A stretch of 48,045 bases of DNA from an uncultured Flavobacteriaceae bacterium (GCA_937901915.1 CALGUD010000047.1:1-48045); one strand, 5' to 3'; shown: positions 8,475 to 18,152, counted from the stretch's first letter. Notes: generated by a model from the letters alone, not told the origin. Program-made: numbers and translations.

Positions 8475-9761
8475 ATGATATATAAACGTAGTAGTGCTTT
8501 ATTTGCTGAAGCACAAAAATATATTCCAGGAGGCGTTAACTCGCCTGTAAGAGCATTCAAATCAGTAGGTGGTGAGCCAATTTTCATAAAAGAAGCCAAC
8601 GGAGCTTATTTATTTGATGAAGATGGCTATAAACTTATTGATTTTATAGCTTCATGGGGCCCCTTAATTTTAGGGCATGCACATAAGCCCGTTGTAGATG
8701 CAGTTGTTGCAAAAGCCAAAAAAGGAACATCCTTTGGTATTCCAACCGAAATTGAAACTGAAATTGCAAAATTAGCAGTTTCCATGGTTCCTAATATTGA
8801 CAAAATCCGTTTTGTGAACAGTGGTACCGAAGCGTGTATGAGCGCTGTTAGATTGGCAAGAGGGTTTACAGGAAAGGAAAAAATCATAAAGTTTGCTGGA
8901 TGTTATCACGGCCATTCAGATTCTTTTTTAATCCAGGCAGGCAGTGGTGCAGTTACTTTTGGTTCACCTAACAGCCCTGGAGTAACTAAGGGGACTGCTA
9001 AAGATACCTTATTGGCCAATTATAACGATCTTGAAAATGTAAAGGAGCTGGTAAATGCCAATAAAAATGAAATAGCGGCTATTATTCTTGAACCTGTTGC
9101 AGGAAATATGGGTTGTATTATCCCGGAGGCAGGATTTTTACAAGGCCTGAGAGATATATGTAATGAAAACGGGATTCTTTTAATATTTGATGAAGTAATG
9201 ACAGGCTTCAGGCTGGCTGGCGGAGGAGCCCAGGAGCTTTTGGGAGTAGATGCAGATATTGTAGCTTTTGGAAAAGTTATTGGGGGTGGGTTACCGGTAG
9301 GTGCTTTTGCTGCCCGTGAAGAAATTATGAACCAATTGGCACCATTAGGGCCTGTTTACCAGGCAGGAACTTTAAGTGGGAATCCGCTCGCTATGGCAGC
9401 AGGTTTGGCTATGTTAAGCGAATTACATGATAACCCAAGTATTTTTGCTGAACTGGCAGAGAAGACCGAATACCTGCATCAGGGAGTTCATAAAGTTTTA
9501 TCTGATGCCGGAATTGTACATACCATAAACCGAATAGGCTCAATGATTTCTATTCATTTTACCGATATTGATGTTATTGATTTTAAAACAGCTATGGCTG
9601 GAAATAACGACACTTTCAAGAAGTTTTTTCACGGTATGTTAAATGAAGGGGTGTATTTGCCACCGAGTGCTTTTGAAAGCTGGTTCTTAAATAATGCACT
9701 TACATATACCGATTTGGATTTTACTGTTAATGCAGTTGCCAAAGTAGCAAAAGCACTTTAG
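8475..9761 (+). CDS. hemL: Glutamate-1-semialdehyde 2,1-aminomutase
   Basis: Class III aminotransferase that makes 5-aminolevulinate for haem. Diagnostic features: PGGVNSPVRAFKSVGG at the N-terminus, NSGTEACMSAVRLARG, GCYHGHSD, DEVMTGFR, and the PLP lysine in AFGKVIGGGLPVGAF (K267). The length of 428 aa is normal. The ATG directly follows the stop of the LysM gene. The last 4 bp overlap the 3' end of a convergent gene. Confidence 0.97.
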   Translation: MIYKRSSALFAEAQKYIPGGVNSPVRAFKSVGGEPIFIKEANGAYLFDEDGYKLIDFIASWGPLILGHAHKPVVDAVVAKAKKGTSFGIPTEIETEIAKLAVSMVPNIDKIRFVNSGTEACMSAVRLARGFTGKEKIIKFAGCYHGHSDSFLIQAGSGAVTFGSPNSPGVTKGTAKDTLLANYNDLENVKELVNANKNEIAAIILEPVAGNMGCIIPEAGFLQGLRDICNENGILLIFDEVMTGFRLAGGGAQELLGVDADIVAFGKVIGGGLPVGAFAAREEIMNQLAPLGPVYQAGTLSGNPLAMAAGLAMLSELHDNPSIFAELAEKTEYLHQGVHKVLSDAGIVHTINRIGSMISIHFTDIDVIDFKTAMAGNNDTFKKFFHGMLNEGVYLPPSAFESWFLNNALTYTDLDFTVNAVAKVAKAL

Positions 9762-10693
9762 TTTTTGTTAAATCCTGAAATTATAATAGCATGATCCGAA
9801 AAGTCAGAGGCTTCATTATAAGAATATACCGGGAGAATATTTTTTGAACTCCAGATATGATCTATTTGTAATAAAGGAAATTTGTCCGGCCAAGTGGTTA
9901 CTAACCCGCTGCCGGCTTTTCTTTCGGCATTCCATAAATTTTCTTTAAAAGGTTTTAAGTGCAACGATTCAAAAGGGGTGTTAAAATCGCCTAAAACAAT
10001 CACATTTTTTTCAGCATCTATTGTTTTATACAGCTCTCCCAATATTCTTTTTCTAAAGTAAGGTTGATTAACAAAAATATCTACAATGAACAAAGTGTAT
10101 GGTTCATTATTTACAGTAACTTTAATTTTACCGTATTTATAATAATGATCCGAGTCAAAATTGTCCAGGTTATTTATTGACCCTTTTACTCCTATAAGCA
10201 TGTCATTGCCAATCTTTCTAAAAGTATAATCATACGGTGCTTTTTCATATTTTAAAAAGAAATCTTTGTCCAGATTTTCCGCTTCCACGAAGCCCAAAAT
10301 ATCAGGTTCAATCGACTCTATTTTTTTGGCTATAAATTGAAAGGTATTCATTTTGCCACGGGCGGCATTCCAATACAAAACCTTGATATCGGACTCAACG
10401 TCCGGAGAATGTATACGAAACCTGAAATCACTGATTATCCATATTAAAAAAAGTAGAGTGGCAGATCCCGATAAGATAAACCTCATTCTTTTTGGATTGA
10501 TAAAAAGTACGATTAAAAAGAGGTTAAAAAATAAAAGAATCGGTTTAGGGGTTCCATAAAATACATAAATCAGGTCATTTATACTGTCCTTAATGATAAA
10601 ATGAAGGATTAACAGAAATATGAATACCGCCAGGGTCCCTACTCGGATTGTATTAAATGTCCAAATCAGTATTTTCACAAATGTTTTCTTCAT
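9758..10693 (-). CDS. Membrane-anchored endonuclease/exonuclease/phosphatase-family protein
   Basis: Three hydrophobic segments in the first ~100 residues are followed by an EEP (DNase I/sphingomyelinase-like) domain: YWNAARGKMN, DILGFVEAEN (metal-binding Glu), VIVLGDFNTPF, LLQIDHIWSS, and a closing DFSDHAII with the SDH catalytic motif. The catalytic part probably lies on the outer face of the inner membrane. The substrate (nucleic acid, lipid or other phosphodiester) is unknown. Its ATG directly follows the lysS TAA (TAAATG), so it is cotranscribed and probably coupled with lysS. Confidence 0.83.
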   Translation of the reverse strand: MKKTFVKILIWTFNTIRVGTLAVFIFLLILHFIIKDSINDLIYVFYGTPKPILLFFNLFLIVLFINPKRMRFILSGSATLLFLIWIISDFRFRIHSPDVESDIKVLYWNAARGKMNTFQFIAKKIESIEPDILGFVEAENLDKDFFLKYEKAPYDYTFRKIGNDMLIGVKGSINNLDNFDSDHYYKYGKIKVTVNNEPYTLFIVDIFVNQPYFRKRILGELYKTIDAEKNVIVLGDFNTPFESLHLKPFKENLWNAERKAGSGLVTTWPDKFPLLQIDHIWSSKNILPVYSYNEASDFSDHAIIISGFNKN

Positions 10694-12385
10694 TTATTCC
10701 TGAAGTTCACATAAAAGGGAATCACTGTCTTTAATGACTTTAACTAAACCTGTTTTGGTTAAACCTTTTATACCCTTGTCCCAACCTTTATTGCTGAGCC
10801 CGGAAGCTGTTTTAAGTTCTGCCAGGGGCATGGTTTTACTTTTCTGAAGAATTTCAAAAATGGTTTTTTCATTTTCATTCAATTCAACTGCTTTTTTCTC
10901 CGGTTTCATTTGCGGAAAGAACAATACTTCCTGGATAGACTGGTTATTGGTTAAAAACATGATTAACCTGTCCATTCCAATTCCCAGTCCGGAAGTTGGA
11001 GGCATTCCATATTCCAAAGCACGTAAAAAGTCATTATCTATAAACATGGCTTCATCATCACCTTTTTCTGAGAGCGCAAGTTGTTCTTCAAATCGGTTAC
11101 GCTGGTCTATAGGGTCATTTAATTCTGAGTAAGCATTGGCAACTTCCTTACCGCAAACCATGAGTTCAAAACGTTCTGTAAGTTCAGGATTGTCTCGGTG
11201 CTCTTTACAAAGCGGACTCATTTCTCTCGGGTAATCGGTTATGAATGTTGGCTGGATAAAATTACCTTCACATTTTTCACCAAAAATTTCGTCAATGAGT
11301 TTCCCTTTACCCATAGTATCATCAACTGCAACACCCATTTTTTTGGCTGCTTCGCGAATTTCATCTTCGCTTTTGCCACTAATGTCAAAGTTGGTGAATT
11401 TTTTAATGGCATCGGTCATGGTAACCCGTGGGTAAGGTGCTTTAAAATCTATTTCATGTTGGCCGAACGTGGCTTTTGTTGTACTATTAACTGCCAGGGC
11501 ACAATGTTCGAGCAGATTTTCTGTGAACTCCATCATCCAATGGTAATCTTTATAAGCCACATATATTTCCATGGCAGTAAATTCAGGGTTGTGGGTTCTG
11601 TCCATTCCCTCATTCCGGAAATTTTTAGAGAACTCATAAACGCCATCAAAACCACCAACTATCAATCTTTTTAAATATAATTCATTTGCAATACGCATGT
11701 ACAATGGGATATCTAATGAATTATGATGGGTTATAAAAGGTCTTGCCGCTGCACCGCCCGGTATGGGTTGTAAAACAGGGGTTTCAACTTCAAAATATCC
11801 TTTATCGTTAAAAAATTCACGCATGGCATTAAAAAGTTTTGTCCGCTTGGAAAAAACTTCTTTTACTTTCGGATTCACAACTAAGTCTACATAGCGCATG
11901 CGATAGCGTTGCTCGGGATCATTAAACTCGTCGTGTAAATTACCTTCACTATCTGCTTTAGGCAATGGTAGCGGACGCAAAGTTTTGCTCAAAAGGGTGA
12001 AATCTTTTACCATGACGGTTTTTTCCCCCACCTTTGTAACAAACAGGTCGCCTTCAATACCTATAAAATCGCCTATATCTAGCAATTTTTTATAAATTTC
12101 ATTGTATTTGCTTTTATCCTCACCCGTACAAATCTCATCCCTGTTAAAATATACCTGGATTCTACCCTGGCTATCCTGCAACTCAGCAAATGAAGCACTT
12201 CCCTGGATTCTTCGGGACATTAGCCGGCCGGCAATAACAACTTTTTTACCTTCTTCAAAATTTTCTTTTATGTTTTTTGAAGTATGGGTAACCGGATATA
12301 GGGCAGCCGGATATGGATCGATGCCTGATTCGCGAAGTTTCTCTAGTTTTTGCCTTCTAATTATTTCCTGTTCTGAAAGTTGCAT
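10694..12385 (-). CDS. lysS: Lysyl-tRNA synthetase, class II, with C-terminal extension
   Basis: OB-fold anticodon-binding domain at about 50-150, then the class II core with motif 2 (FRNEGMDRTHNPEFTAMEIY) and motif 3 (GLGIGMDRLIMFLT). About 60 extra residues follow the usual end (after FFPQMKPEKK): ELNENEKTIFEILQKSK and SNKGWDKGIKGLTKTGLVKV resemble a winged-helix fold. Total 563 aa compared with ~500 in E. coli; similar extensions exist in other flavobacterial LysS. The role of the extension is unknown. It leads the two-gene unit with the EEP gene. Confidence 0.97.
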   Translation of the reverse strand: MQLSEQEIIRRQKLEKLRESGIDPYPAALYPVTHTSKNIKENFEEGKKVVIAGRLMSRRIQGSASFAELQDSQGRIQVYFNRDEICTGEDKSKYNEIYKKLLDIGDFIGIEGDLFVTKVGEKTVMVKDFTLLSKTLRPLPLPKADSEGNLHDEFNDPEQRYRMRYVDLVVNPKVKEVFSKRTKLFNAMREFFNDKGYFEVETPVLQPIPGGAAARPFITHHNSLDIPLYMRIANELYLKRLIVGGFDGVYEFSKNFRNEGMDRTHNPEFTAMEIYVAYKDYHWMMEFTENLLEHCALAVNSTTKATFGQHEIDFKAPYPRVTMTDAIKKFTNFDISGKSEDEIREAAKKMGVAVDDTMGKGKLIDEIFGEKCEGNFIQPTFITDYPREMSPLCKEHRDNPELTERFELMVCGKEVANAYSELNDPIDQRNRFEEQLALSEKGDDEAMFIDNDFLRALEYGMPPTSGLGIGMDRLIMFLTNNQSIQEVLFFPQMKPEKKAVELNENEKTIFEILQKSKTMPLAELKTASGLSNKGWDKGIKGLTKTGLVKVIKDSDSLLCELQE

Positions 12386-12422
12386 GGTTAAATATAATCG
12401 TTAAAAACCCATTTTAAAGCTG

Positions 12423-12430
12423 CAAAGATA
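12423..12430 (-). promoter_or_regulatory. -7 box for lysS
   Basis: Minus-strand TATCTTTG matches TAnnTTTG; the lysS start is 38 bp downstream. No clear -33 TTG at the expected distance. The rest of the interval up to 12655 shows no convincing gene. Confidence 0.5.
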
Positions 12431-12655
12431 ATTACAATTCTATAATTTAACGGTAGCATTGTTGCTAATTCTGAAAAAGGCCATACTTGCATTAAATCCT
12501 TTTTCGAGCAGGTGTTTTTTATGTGTTTTAAAGGTCGCGATTTGCTTATAGTTTTTGAAGGTAATAATGGGGATATAATTTTAATCAATATATTTATACT
12601 GTAACAAAAAAAGAATATCTTCGTCTCATCGGGTATTCACCATTCAATTAAATAA

Positions 12656-12811
12656 ATGAGCATTTGGAGAGTTTTACTGTCAATAATTTGTCCGCCATTG
12701 GCAGTTATAGATAAAGGGTGCGGATCAATAGTTATCGTTTTTATTTTGTGGTTATGTGGCTGGGTTCCTGGCGTTATAGCTGCTTTAATAATTTTAAATA
12801 ACCCTAAGTAA
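12656..12811 (+). CDS. YqaE/Pmp3 family membrane protein (51 aa)
   Basis: Short ORF beginning MSIWRVLLSIICPPLAVIDK, then GCGSIVIVFILWLCGWVPGV and a short tail. Two membrane helices with the CPPLAV and WLCGWVPGVIAA motifs are diagnostic of the YqaE/Pmp3 (UPF0057) proteolipid family, linked in yeast and plants to membrane potential and salt stress. It ends 10 bp before the lipoprotein at 12822, so the two probably form an operon. A TATCTTCG (12617-12624) resembles a -7 box with one mismatch. Confidence 0.9.
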   Translation: MSIWRVLLSIICPPLAVIDKGCGSIVIVFILWLCGWVPGVIAALIILNNPK

Positions 12812-12821
12812 CCATCTGGCA

Positions 12822-13556
12822 ATGAAAAAACTTTATTTTTTATTTTTAAGTGTCAGTATATTGCTTACTGGCTGTCAATTTTCAGAAAATTTATATATTA
12901 ATGATGATGGCACCGGTAAAATGTCATTGGTTTTTGACGGGTCTGAGATGATGAAAATGAGTGGTTCTCCTAATGATTTAGAGAAAACTATAGATTCTTC
13001 CATTGTATTTAAAGAGTTTTTGAAAGCGAAAAAGGACAGCATAGCCCAACTATCTTTGGAAGAACAGGAATCATTAAAATCGCTTGAAAGTTTCACAATG
13101 CATACGAAAGTTGATCCAGCAACCCAGGAAATGAAGGTTGACATGTTTACTGATTTTAAAAATGTTGGTGAACTTCAGGATGTAATGGCAGCTATGAGTA
13201 AGGCTTTTTCTTTAGGAAAAGGTGAAGAGGATGAATATAATCCGTTTTCTGCATTTGGAGATAAAACGGCTACAGAAATGGAATATTCTTTTAAAAATGG
13301 AATTTTTAAAAGAAAGGCCATAATAGTAGATAGCGAGTTGCATCAACAGGCTTTAGATAGTATTGGTGAAGCAGAAATGATGTTTGCATCATCCAGTTAT
13401 GTTTTAAATTATCACTTTCCAAAACCAATTAAATCCGTTTCAAATGAAAATGCACTATTTAGTGCCGATAAGAAGAGTTTTAAATTGGAAATATCGTTTC
13501 TTGAATATTTAAAAAACCCGGAAATTTTAAACCTGGAAGTAGAGTTGGAGAAATAA
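12822..13556 (+). CDS. Lipoprotein of unknown function
   Basis: 244 aa with signal peptide and lipobox LLTGC (Cys 18), followed by a QFSENLYINDDGTGKMSL block that recurs in flavobacterial lipoproteins of unknown role. The middle is Glu/Lys/Ser-rich and helical; the C-terminal part alternates beta strands. No catalytic motif is visible. It sits 10 bp behind the YqaE gene, which suggests a shared envelope-related role. It converges on the GH13 gene with no clear terminator between. Confidence 0.75.
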   Translation: MKKLYFLFLSVSILLTGCQFSENLYINDDGTGKMSLVFDGSEMMKMSGSPNDLEKTIDSSIVFKEFLKAKKDSIAQLSLEEQESLKSLESFTMHTKVDPATQEMKVDMFTDFKNVGELQDVMAAMSKAFSLGKGEEDEYNPFSAFGDKTATEMEYSFKNGIFKRKAIIVDSELHQQALDSIGEAEMMFASSSYVLNYHFPKPIKSVSNENALFSADKKSFKLEISFLEYLKNPEILNLEVELEK

Positions 13557-13601
13557 CAACTCACACTCCCAGGCTCAATTTACTTACTGTTTTTTACAAT
13601 T

Positions 13602-15455
13602 CTACCCTTGTTTGTTTGTAAATATCAATGCTGTGTAAGCGGGTAAGGTAAAAGACCCGGAAAAATTATGATTTTCATGTGGTTTTTCTTCTGCATTAAA
13701 ATCGTTTACATCGGGATCTTCGTACGTGGGGTCATATTCTTTTGATGAACTGTTAAAAACCATTTTCCATTCACCTCCGGCTGGCACACCTGCTGTATAA
13801 TTGTTAAACTGCTTATGAGACAGATTTATAACCACAATGAGTTTGTTATTTAAATGGTCCTGATGAGTTCTTTCGTAAATTAATACTTTGTTATGCTGAT
13901 TTACATGTAAAAAATGAATATCCTGGCCTCTAAGGGGCGCAAACTCATCTTCATCTGAAGTCCTGAAGCGTATAAGGTCTTTAAATAACCTGGTAATTCC
14001 CTTAAACTGGGAAAATTTTTCCCAATCCATTTCTTCATCATCTTTAAAATACTTGTCCGATAAAAACTCCTGTCCCTGAAAAATCATAGGGATACCGGGA
14101 GCTGTGAATGTAAGAACAGCTCCCATGGTTGCTCTTTTTTTAGCAAAGTGGCTGTCGGCTTCTCCGGGTTGTACCTCTTCCGGCAAGCGCGATTTTCCAT
14201 TATTTACTTCATCATGAGATTCGCAGTATATTATCCGGTTATAGACATCTATACCATATTTAAATTTCAATGCATCTATGAGGGTTTGTATATTGCGGTC
14301 GTTATCGTTTACTTGTTTTAATACATGCCTAACCGTGTGTACAAAATGATGATCCCATTGTGCATTGAATCCGATTCCGCCATTGTCAAGAGACTCTGTG
14401 ATCATTGTTTCTCCCTGAAGGTCTTCAGCTATAATAAATTTGCCGGGATATTTAGAGTTTATTTCAGCATTTATTTCTTTCATTAAAGAAATACCTTCTT
14501 CAATAGCTTTTTTATCTCCAAAGCATCCTTCTATATCCCTTATAAAGCAGGTGCCATCTATCCTGAGGCCATCACAGTGGTACTTCTCCAACCACATAAA
14601 AGCATAGTCCCGGATATATCGCCTCACTTCCGGCCTTCCATAATCAGGACGGGTTTCTCCCCATGGGGTCCAGGCCCTGTCATCATTATAAAAATAAATA
14701 CCTCCTTTATCGTTTTCGGACCAACCGTCAAATTTCCATAAATCGAGCTCAGAAGGGCCAAAATGATTAAAAACCACATCTACAATAACCGCAATCCCGA
14801 GTTTATGGGCAGCGTTTACCAGATTGGCAAAACCTTCCGGGCCACCGTAATCATTTTCTATGGCAAACGGGTAGGAGAGGTTATACCCCCAGGATACTTC
14901 ACCCGGAAACTCGGAGACTGGCATTACTTCTATGGCATTTATGCCAAGTGCTTTTAGATATTTAAGCCGACTTGCTACATCAGAAAATTTTCCTACTTCA
15001 CTATCTTCGGGTCTGAAAAAAGTGCCCACATGTAACTCATAAATAATGAGTTTGTTTAAATCTGTAATTTTAAAATCCTTATCATCCCATTTAAATTCAG
15101 GATTGAATATAACAGAGTTCTTGAGGTCCATCGTTAATTTTTGAGCATAAGGATCATTTTTAAAGAGTTTTTGATCCCCATTGTAAATTAAATACTTGTA
15201 TTCCTGGCCTGTTTTAGCTTTGGGTATATATACGGACCAATATCCGTTATCTTCGGGTTCAAGGTAATTTTTATCCTTATCCCACGTATTAAAATCTCCA
15301 ATTACTGATACTTTATCGGCATTAGGGGCCCAGACACGAAAGGTAGTTCCGTTTTTGGATGGAATAGCTCCCATACCTTCATCTTTTTTCTGCTTGGTCC
15401 GTGTTCCCGGTTTGGACTTTTTTGTTTGTTTTTTCTGTTTTTCCTGCGTTTGCAT
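13602..15455 (-). CDS. GH13 alpha-glucan branching-type enzyme with CBM48
   Basis: A Lys-rich N-terminal tail (residues 1-25) precedes a CBM48-like module at about 30-110 (FRVWAPNADKVSVIGDFNTW). The GH13 barrel shows region I VIVDVVFNH, region II GLRIDG (nucleophile D300), region III IIAEDLQGE (acid/base E344) and region IV ESHDEV (D415); a C-terminal beta domain ends the protein. The SHDEV motif resembles branching enzymes, while region I resembles amylases or trehalohydrolases, so the exact reaction is uncertain. It is isolated, with no glycogen synthase nearby. No signal peptide, so cytoplasmic. Confidence 0.85.
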   Translation of the reverse strand: MQTQEKQKKQTKKSKPGTRTKQKKDEGMGAIPSKNGTTFRVWAPNADKVSVIGDFNTWDKDKNYLEPEDNGYWSVYIPKAKTGQEYKYLIYNGDQKLFKNDPYAQKLTMDLKNSVIFNPEFKWDDKDFKITDLNKLIIYELHVGTFFRPEDSEVGKFSDVASRLKYLKALGINAIEVMPVSEFPGEVSWGYNLSYPFAIENDYGGPEGFANLVNAAHKLGIAVIVDVVFNHFGPSELDLWKFDGWSENDKGGIYFYNDDRAWTPWGETRPDYGRPEVRRYIRDYAFMWLEKYHCDGLRIDGTCFIRDIEGCFGDKKAIEEGISLMKEINAEINSKYPGKFIIAEDLQGETMITESLDNGGIGFNAQWDHHFVHTVRHVLKQVNDNDRNIQTLIDALKFKYGIDVYNRIIYCESHDEVNNGKSRLPEEVQPGEADSHFAKKRATMGAVLTFTAPGIPMIFQGQEFLSDKYFKDDEEMDWEKFSQFKGITRLFKDLIRFRTSDEDEFAPLRGQDIHFLHVNQHNKVLIYERTHQDHLNNKLIVVINLSHKQFNNYTAGVPAGGEWKMVFNSSSKEYDPTYEDPDVNDFNAEEKPHENHNFSGSFTLPAYTALIFTNKQG

Positions 15456-15618
15456 ACATTATTTCATTTTGATTGAAAGTAATTATAAAAGCAGGTAGAA
15501 AATATCTCAAAAAATTATAATTGTAATCTTAAAAAAAATGTCTATGAGGGGTGAAAATTAAAGGGGTTATATCGCTTCTTCAAATTTCATTGTATATTTA
15601 TCAAGTAATAGTCCTAAA

Positions 15619-15975
15619 ATGAACATCAGAAAACAAACCAGGTATGCTGCGCTTATCATATCTATTTTAAGTGCTTCCTTGTTAAACGAATATATTTTAA
15701 AGATTCTCAAATCTTACTATGCAGAACCTACTTATCAGTCCGTTGCAATTGGGATGTTGATTACTTTATTGATTTTTGTCCCTATAGTCAGTTTTTTGGG
15801 AAAATGGGTTGGGAAAGCTTCAAAAACATACCTTTTGGCAGGAAAGACAATATCTGCAAACAGGACTAGAGGACTGTACATTAGTTTCGTAATTGCTCTT
15901 GCTATTTTATTCGTTTTATATGCTAAATACAGGCATGGAATGGATATTCTTGCAAAGTTGAGTCAAATGTTTTAG
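15619..15975 (+). CDS. Small membrane protein of unknown function
   Basis: 118 aa with three hydrophobic segments at about 9-30, 41-62 and 86-103 and basic loops (RKQTR, GKWVGKASKTY, NRTRG). No family recognised. A TATATTTA at 15593-15600 lies upstream. It stands alone between the divergent GH13 gene and lipB. Confidence 0.6.
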   Translation: MNIRKQTRYAALIISILSASLLNEYILKILKSYYAEPTYQSVAIGMLITLLIFVPIVSFLGKWVGKASKTYLLAGKTISANRTRGLYISFVIALAILFVLYAKYRHGMDILAKLSQMF

Positions 15976-16010
15976 ATGAATCTGGGTTTATAGAATAATC
16001 AAAATCTGCG

Positions 16011-16018
16011 TATCTTTG
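16011..16018 (+). promoter_or_regulatory. -7 box giving a near-leaderless lipB message
   Basis: TATCTTTG fully matches TAnnTTTG and ends 5 bp before the lipB ATG (16024). Transcription would begin at or near the start codon. Confidence 0.5.
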
Positions 16019-16023
16019 TACCT

Positions 16024-16740
16024 ATGAATAAAAAGGTAGAGATACAGGATTTAGGCCTTAAGGACTACAAAGAAGCCTGGGATTACCAGGAACAGCTTTT
16101 TAAAGGTATACTGGATATAAAAATTAAAAATCGTAGGGAAAATACAAAACTTACAACCCCTAATTATTTTTTATTTGTTGAACACCCTCATGTGTATACC
16201 CTTGGAAAAAGTGGCCAGGCTGAGAACATGTTACTTAATGAGGATCAATTGATTGCGAAAAATGCTACTTTTTATAAAACAAACCGGGGAGGGGATATTA
16301 CATATCACGGACCCGGACAAATTGTGGGCTATCCTATACTGGACCTGGATAATTTTTTTACCGACATTCATAAATACCTGCGGTTTTTAGAGGAAGTTAT
16401 TATTCTTACGTTAGCCGATTACGGTCTAAAAGCAAGCAGAAGTGAGGGAGAAACCGGGGTTTGGCTGGATGTAGGAACTCCTTTTGCAAGAAAAATATGT
16501 GCAATGGGTGTTCGTGCTTCACGTTGGGTAACCATGCATGGTTTTGCCTTAAATGTTAATACAGACCTTGGGTATTTTGATAATATTGTACCCTGTGGTA
16601 TACGAGGTAAGGCAGTAACTTCTTTAAATGTGGAATTAGGGAAAATTGAAATTTCCGTTGAAGAGGTAAAAGAAAAATTACTTCATCACTTTTCAGCATT
16701 ATTTGAAGCTGAACCAAAGCATCAAAAAGCTGAAGTGTAG
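16024..16740 (+). CDS. lipB: Octanoyl-ACP:protein N-octanoyltransferase
   Basis: Transfers octanoyl groups to lipoyl domains, the first step of lipoate synthesis. Recognised by HPHVYTLGKSG, RGGDITYHGPGQIVGYPI, the catalytic lysine in ARKICAMGVRASRW (K157) and catalytic cysteine in VPCGI (C191). Length of 238 aa is normal for the family. The TATCTTTG box just upstream suggests an mRNA with almost no leader. A strong inverted repeat separates it from the convergent LRR gene. Confidence 0.97.
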   Translation: MNKKVEIQDLGLKDYKEAWDYQEQLFKGILDIKIKNRRENTKLTTPNYFLFVEHPHVYTLGKSGQAENMLLNEDQLIAKNATFYKTNRGGDITYHGPGQIVGYPILDLDNFFTDIHKYLRFLEEVIILTLADYGLKASRSEGETGVWLDVGTPFARKICAMGVRASRWVTMHGFALNVNTDLGYFDNIVPCGIRGKAVTSLNVELGKIEISVEEVKEKLLHHFSALFEAEPKHQKAEV

Positions 16741-16763
16741 AATTTGCTATACAACTTTCATAT

Positions 16764-16800
16764 AAGTAAGGGAAGGAAAAGAAAAGCCCTCCCCTTACTT
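16764..16800. terminator. Bidirectional terminator hairpin
   Basis: AAGTAAGGG (16764-16772) pairs perfectly with CCCTTACTT (16792-16800), and the stem continues with AGG/CCT after one mismatch. It lies between convergent lipB and the LRR gene. Confidence 0.6.
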
Positions 16801-16809
16801 GTAAATAAA

Positions 16810-18123
16810 TTATTCTATATACTCTGTTCCACAATTTAACCCGGGATCCCTGAATATATAAGTTCCATGATCTGTATTCAAATCGCATACGGCCTGAGGG
16901 ATTTCTGTAAGGGAATTATTATTTATATAAATAGCCCCTAAATTAGTAAGATTTCCAATTTCTACCGGTATAGATTCAAGTAAATTATGTTCCAGGTAAA
17001 GGTGTTCCAGGTTTTCAAGATTGCCAACATTAGATGGCAATACCGTTAGTAAATTATTATTCATATATAGTTCGGTTAACTCAGTAAGTTGTCCTATTTC
17101 TGCTGGAAAAGATGCAATTTGATTATTGCCTAGCCTCAGGGCTTCTAACTTAGAAAGTAGCCCGATTTCTTCAGGTATGCTGGTGAGTTGAGCATTAGAA
17201 ATTTGTAATTCTTTTAAATTTACAAGTTGCCAGATTTCTTCAGGAATAGATTCCAATGGATTTCCGCCGACTTCTAATCCTTCCAGATTTATTAGTTCAG
17301 TAATTTCAGAAGGCAGACTTGTTAAGTTATTAGTGCCTAAAGCTAAAAAAATTAAATTAGTAAGCTCCCCTATTTCCGGAGGAAGAGACGTTAAGCCATT
17401 GTTATTGAGTGTTAAAGATTGTAAATTGGTTAACAGGCCAATTTCAGATGGAATCTCATCTATTTGATTGCCTGGTATATATAAGTCCGTTAATTCCGTA
17501 AGATTGCCAATCACTTCAGGAAGTGTCTCCAGTGAGTTATTAGCTGCATTCAGAGATTGCAGCCTTACCAGTCCTCCTATTTCAACAGGTAGTGTTGTTA
17601 AATTTTTATTGTATAAGTGTAATGCTGTAACTTCACCGTCGCTATTTGTAGTTACCCCACTCCAGGTACTAATGTCTGTTGTCGTATCCCAATCCAGTGT
17701 ATGGCCCGGGTTACCATCTAAAATGGCAGTTAAAATATCTTTTTCTGCCATAGCTATTGAAACTGTTGCTGTATAAATAGCGGTTGATTCATCTTCAGCC
17801 GTTACCATATAAGTTACAGGGTCTGTGAAATTTTGTTCTCCCATGGGGGTTATTGTTGCTCCCTCAGAGATATCAATTTCAGGGATTAAATTTGTGACAT
17901 CTGTTCCATTAGGTACTGTAGCAGTTATAGTTTTGGCACTTTCATTAACAATTGCGGAGATGTTAGAGGTTAAATATGTGTTATCAGCTGCTAAAAATTG
18001 AAAACTTATTATTTGTTTTTCTGTACTTAAAATAGTGTTGCTGCCGCCATCATCATCACTACTGCATGCAATAAATATACATACTGTAGGTATAACCGAA
18101 AACAGGATCTTTGCTTTTTTCAT
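16810..18123 (-). CDS. LRR lipoprotein with DUF5018-like domain (10 LRRs)
   Basis: 437 aa. Lipobox IACSSDDDGG (Cys with acidic tail, like the surface-export signal of flavobacterial lipoproteins). Residues about 38-120 form a DUF5018-like Ig-type domain (ISFQFLAAD... TVPNGTDV... FTDPVTYMVTAED). A cap follows with NPGHTLDWD and a W-GV motif like plant LRR N-caps. Then come ten 23-residue LRRs (LTSLPPEIGELTNLIFLALG pattern) and a C-cap IPQAVCDLNTDHG ending in a second Cys. Probably a surface binding protein; ligand unknown. It lies 29 bp after the collagen-like gene and shares its ECF-type promoter. Confidence 0.87.
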   Translation of the reverse strand: MKKAKILFSVIPTVCIFIACSSDDDGGSNTILSTEKQIISFQFLAADNTYLTSNISAIVNESAKTITATVPNGTDVTNLIPEIDISEGATITPMGEQNFTDPVTYMVTAEDESTAIYTATVSIAMAEKDILTAILDGNPGHTLDWDTTTDISTWSGVTTNSDGEVTALHLYNKNLTTLPVEIGGLVRLQSLNAANNSLETLPEVIGNLTELTDLYIPGNQIDEIPSEIGLLTNLQSLTLNNNGLTSLPPEIGELTNLIFLALGTNNLTSLPSEITELINLEGLEVGGNPLESIPEEIWQLVNLKELQISNAQLTSIPEEIGLLSKLEALRLGNNQIASFPAEIGQLTELTELYMNNNLLTVLPSNVGNLENLEHLYLEHNLLESIPVEIGNLTNLGAIYINNNSLTEIPQAVCDLNTDHGTYIFRDPGLNCGTEYIE

Positions 18124-18152
18124 GATATGTATTTATTGTACTTTTTTAACTA

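Noticed and set aside
12388..12588. 66-aa minus-strand ORF upstream of lysS
   Set aside because: No domain, unusual composition, overlaps the lysS promoter box; probably chance.
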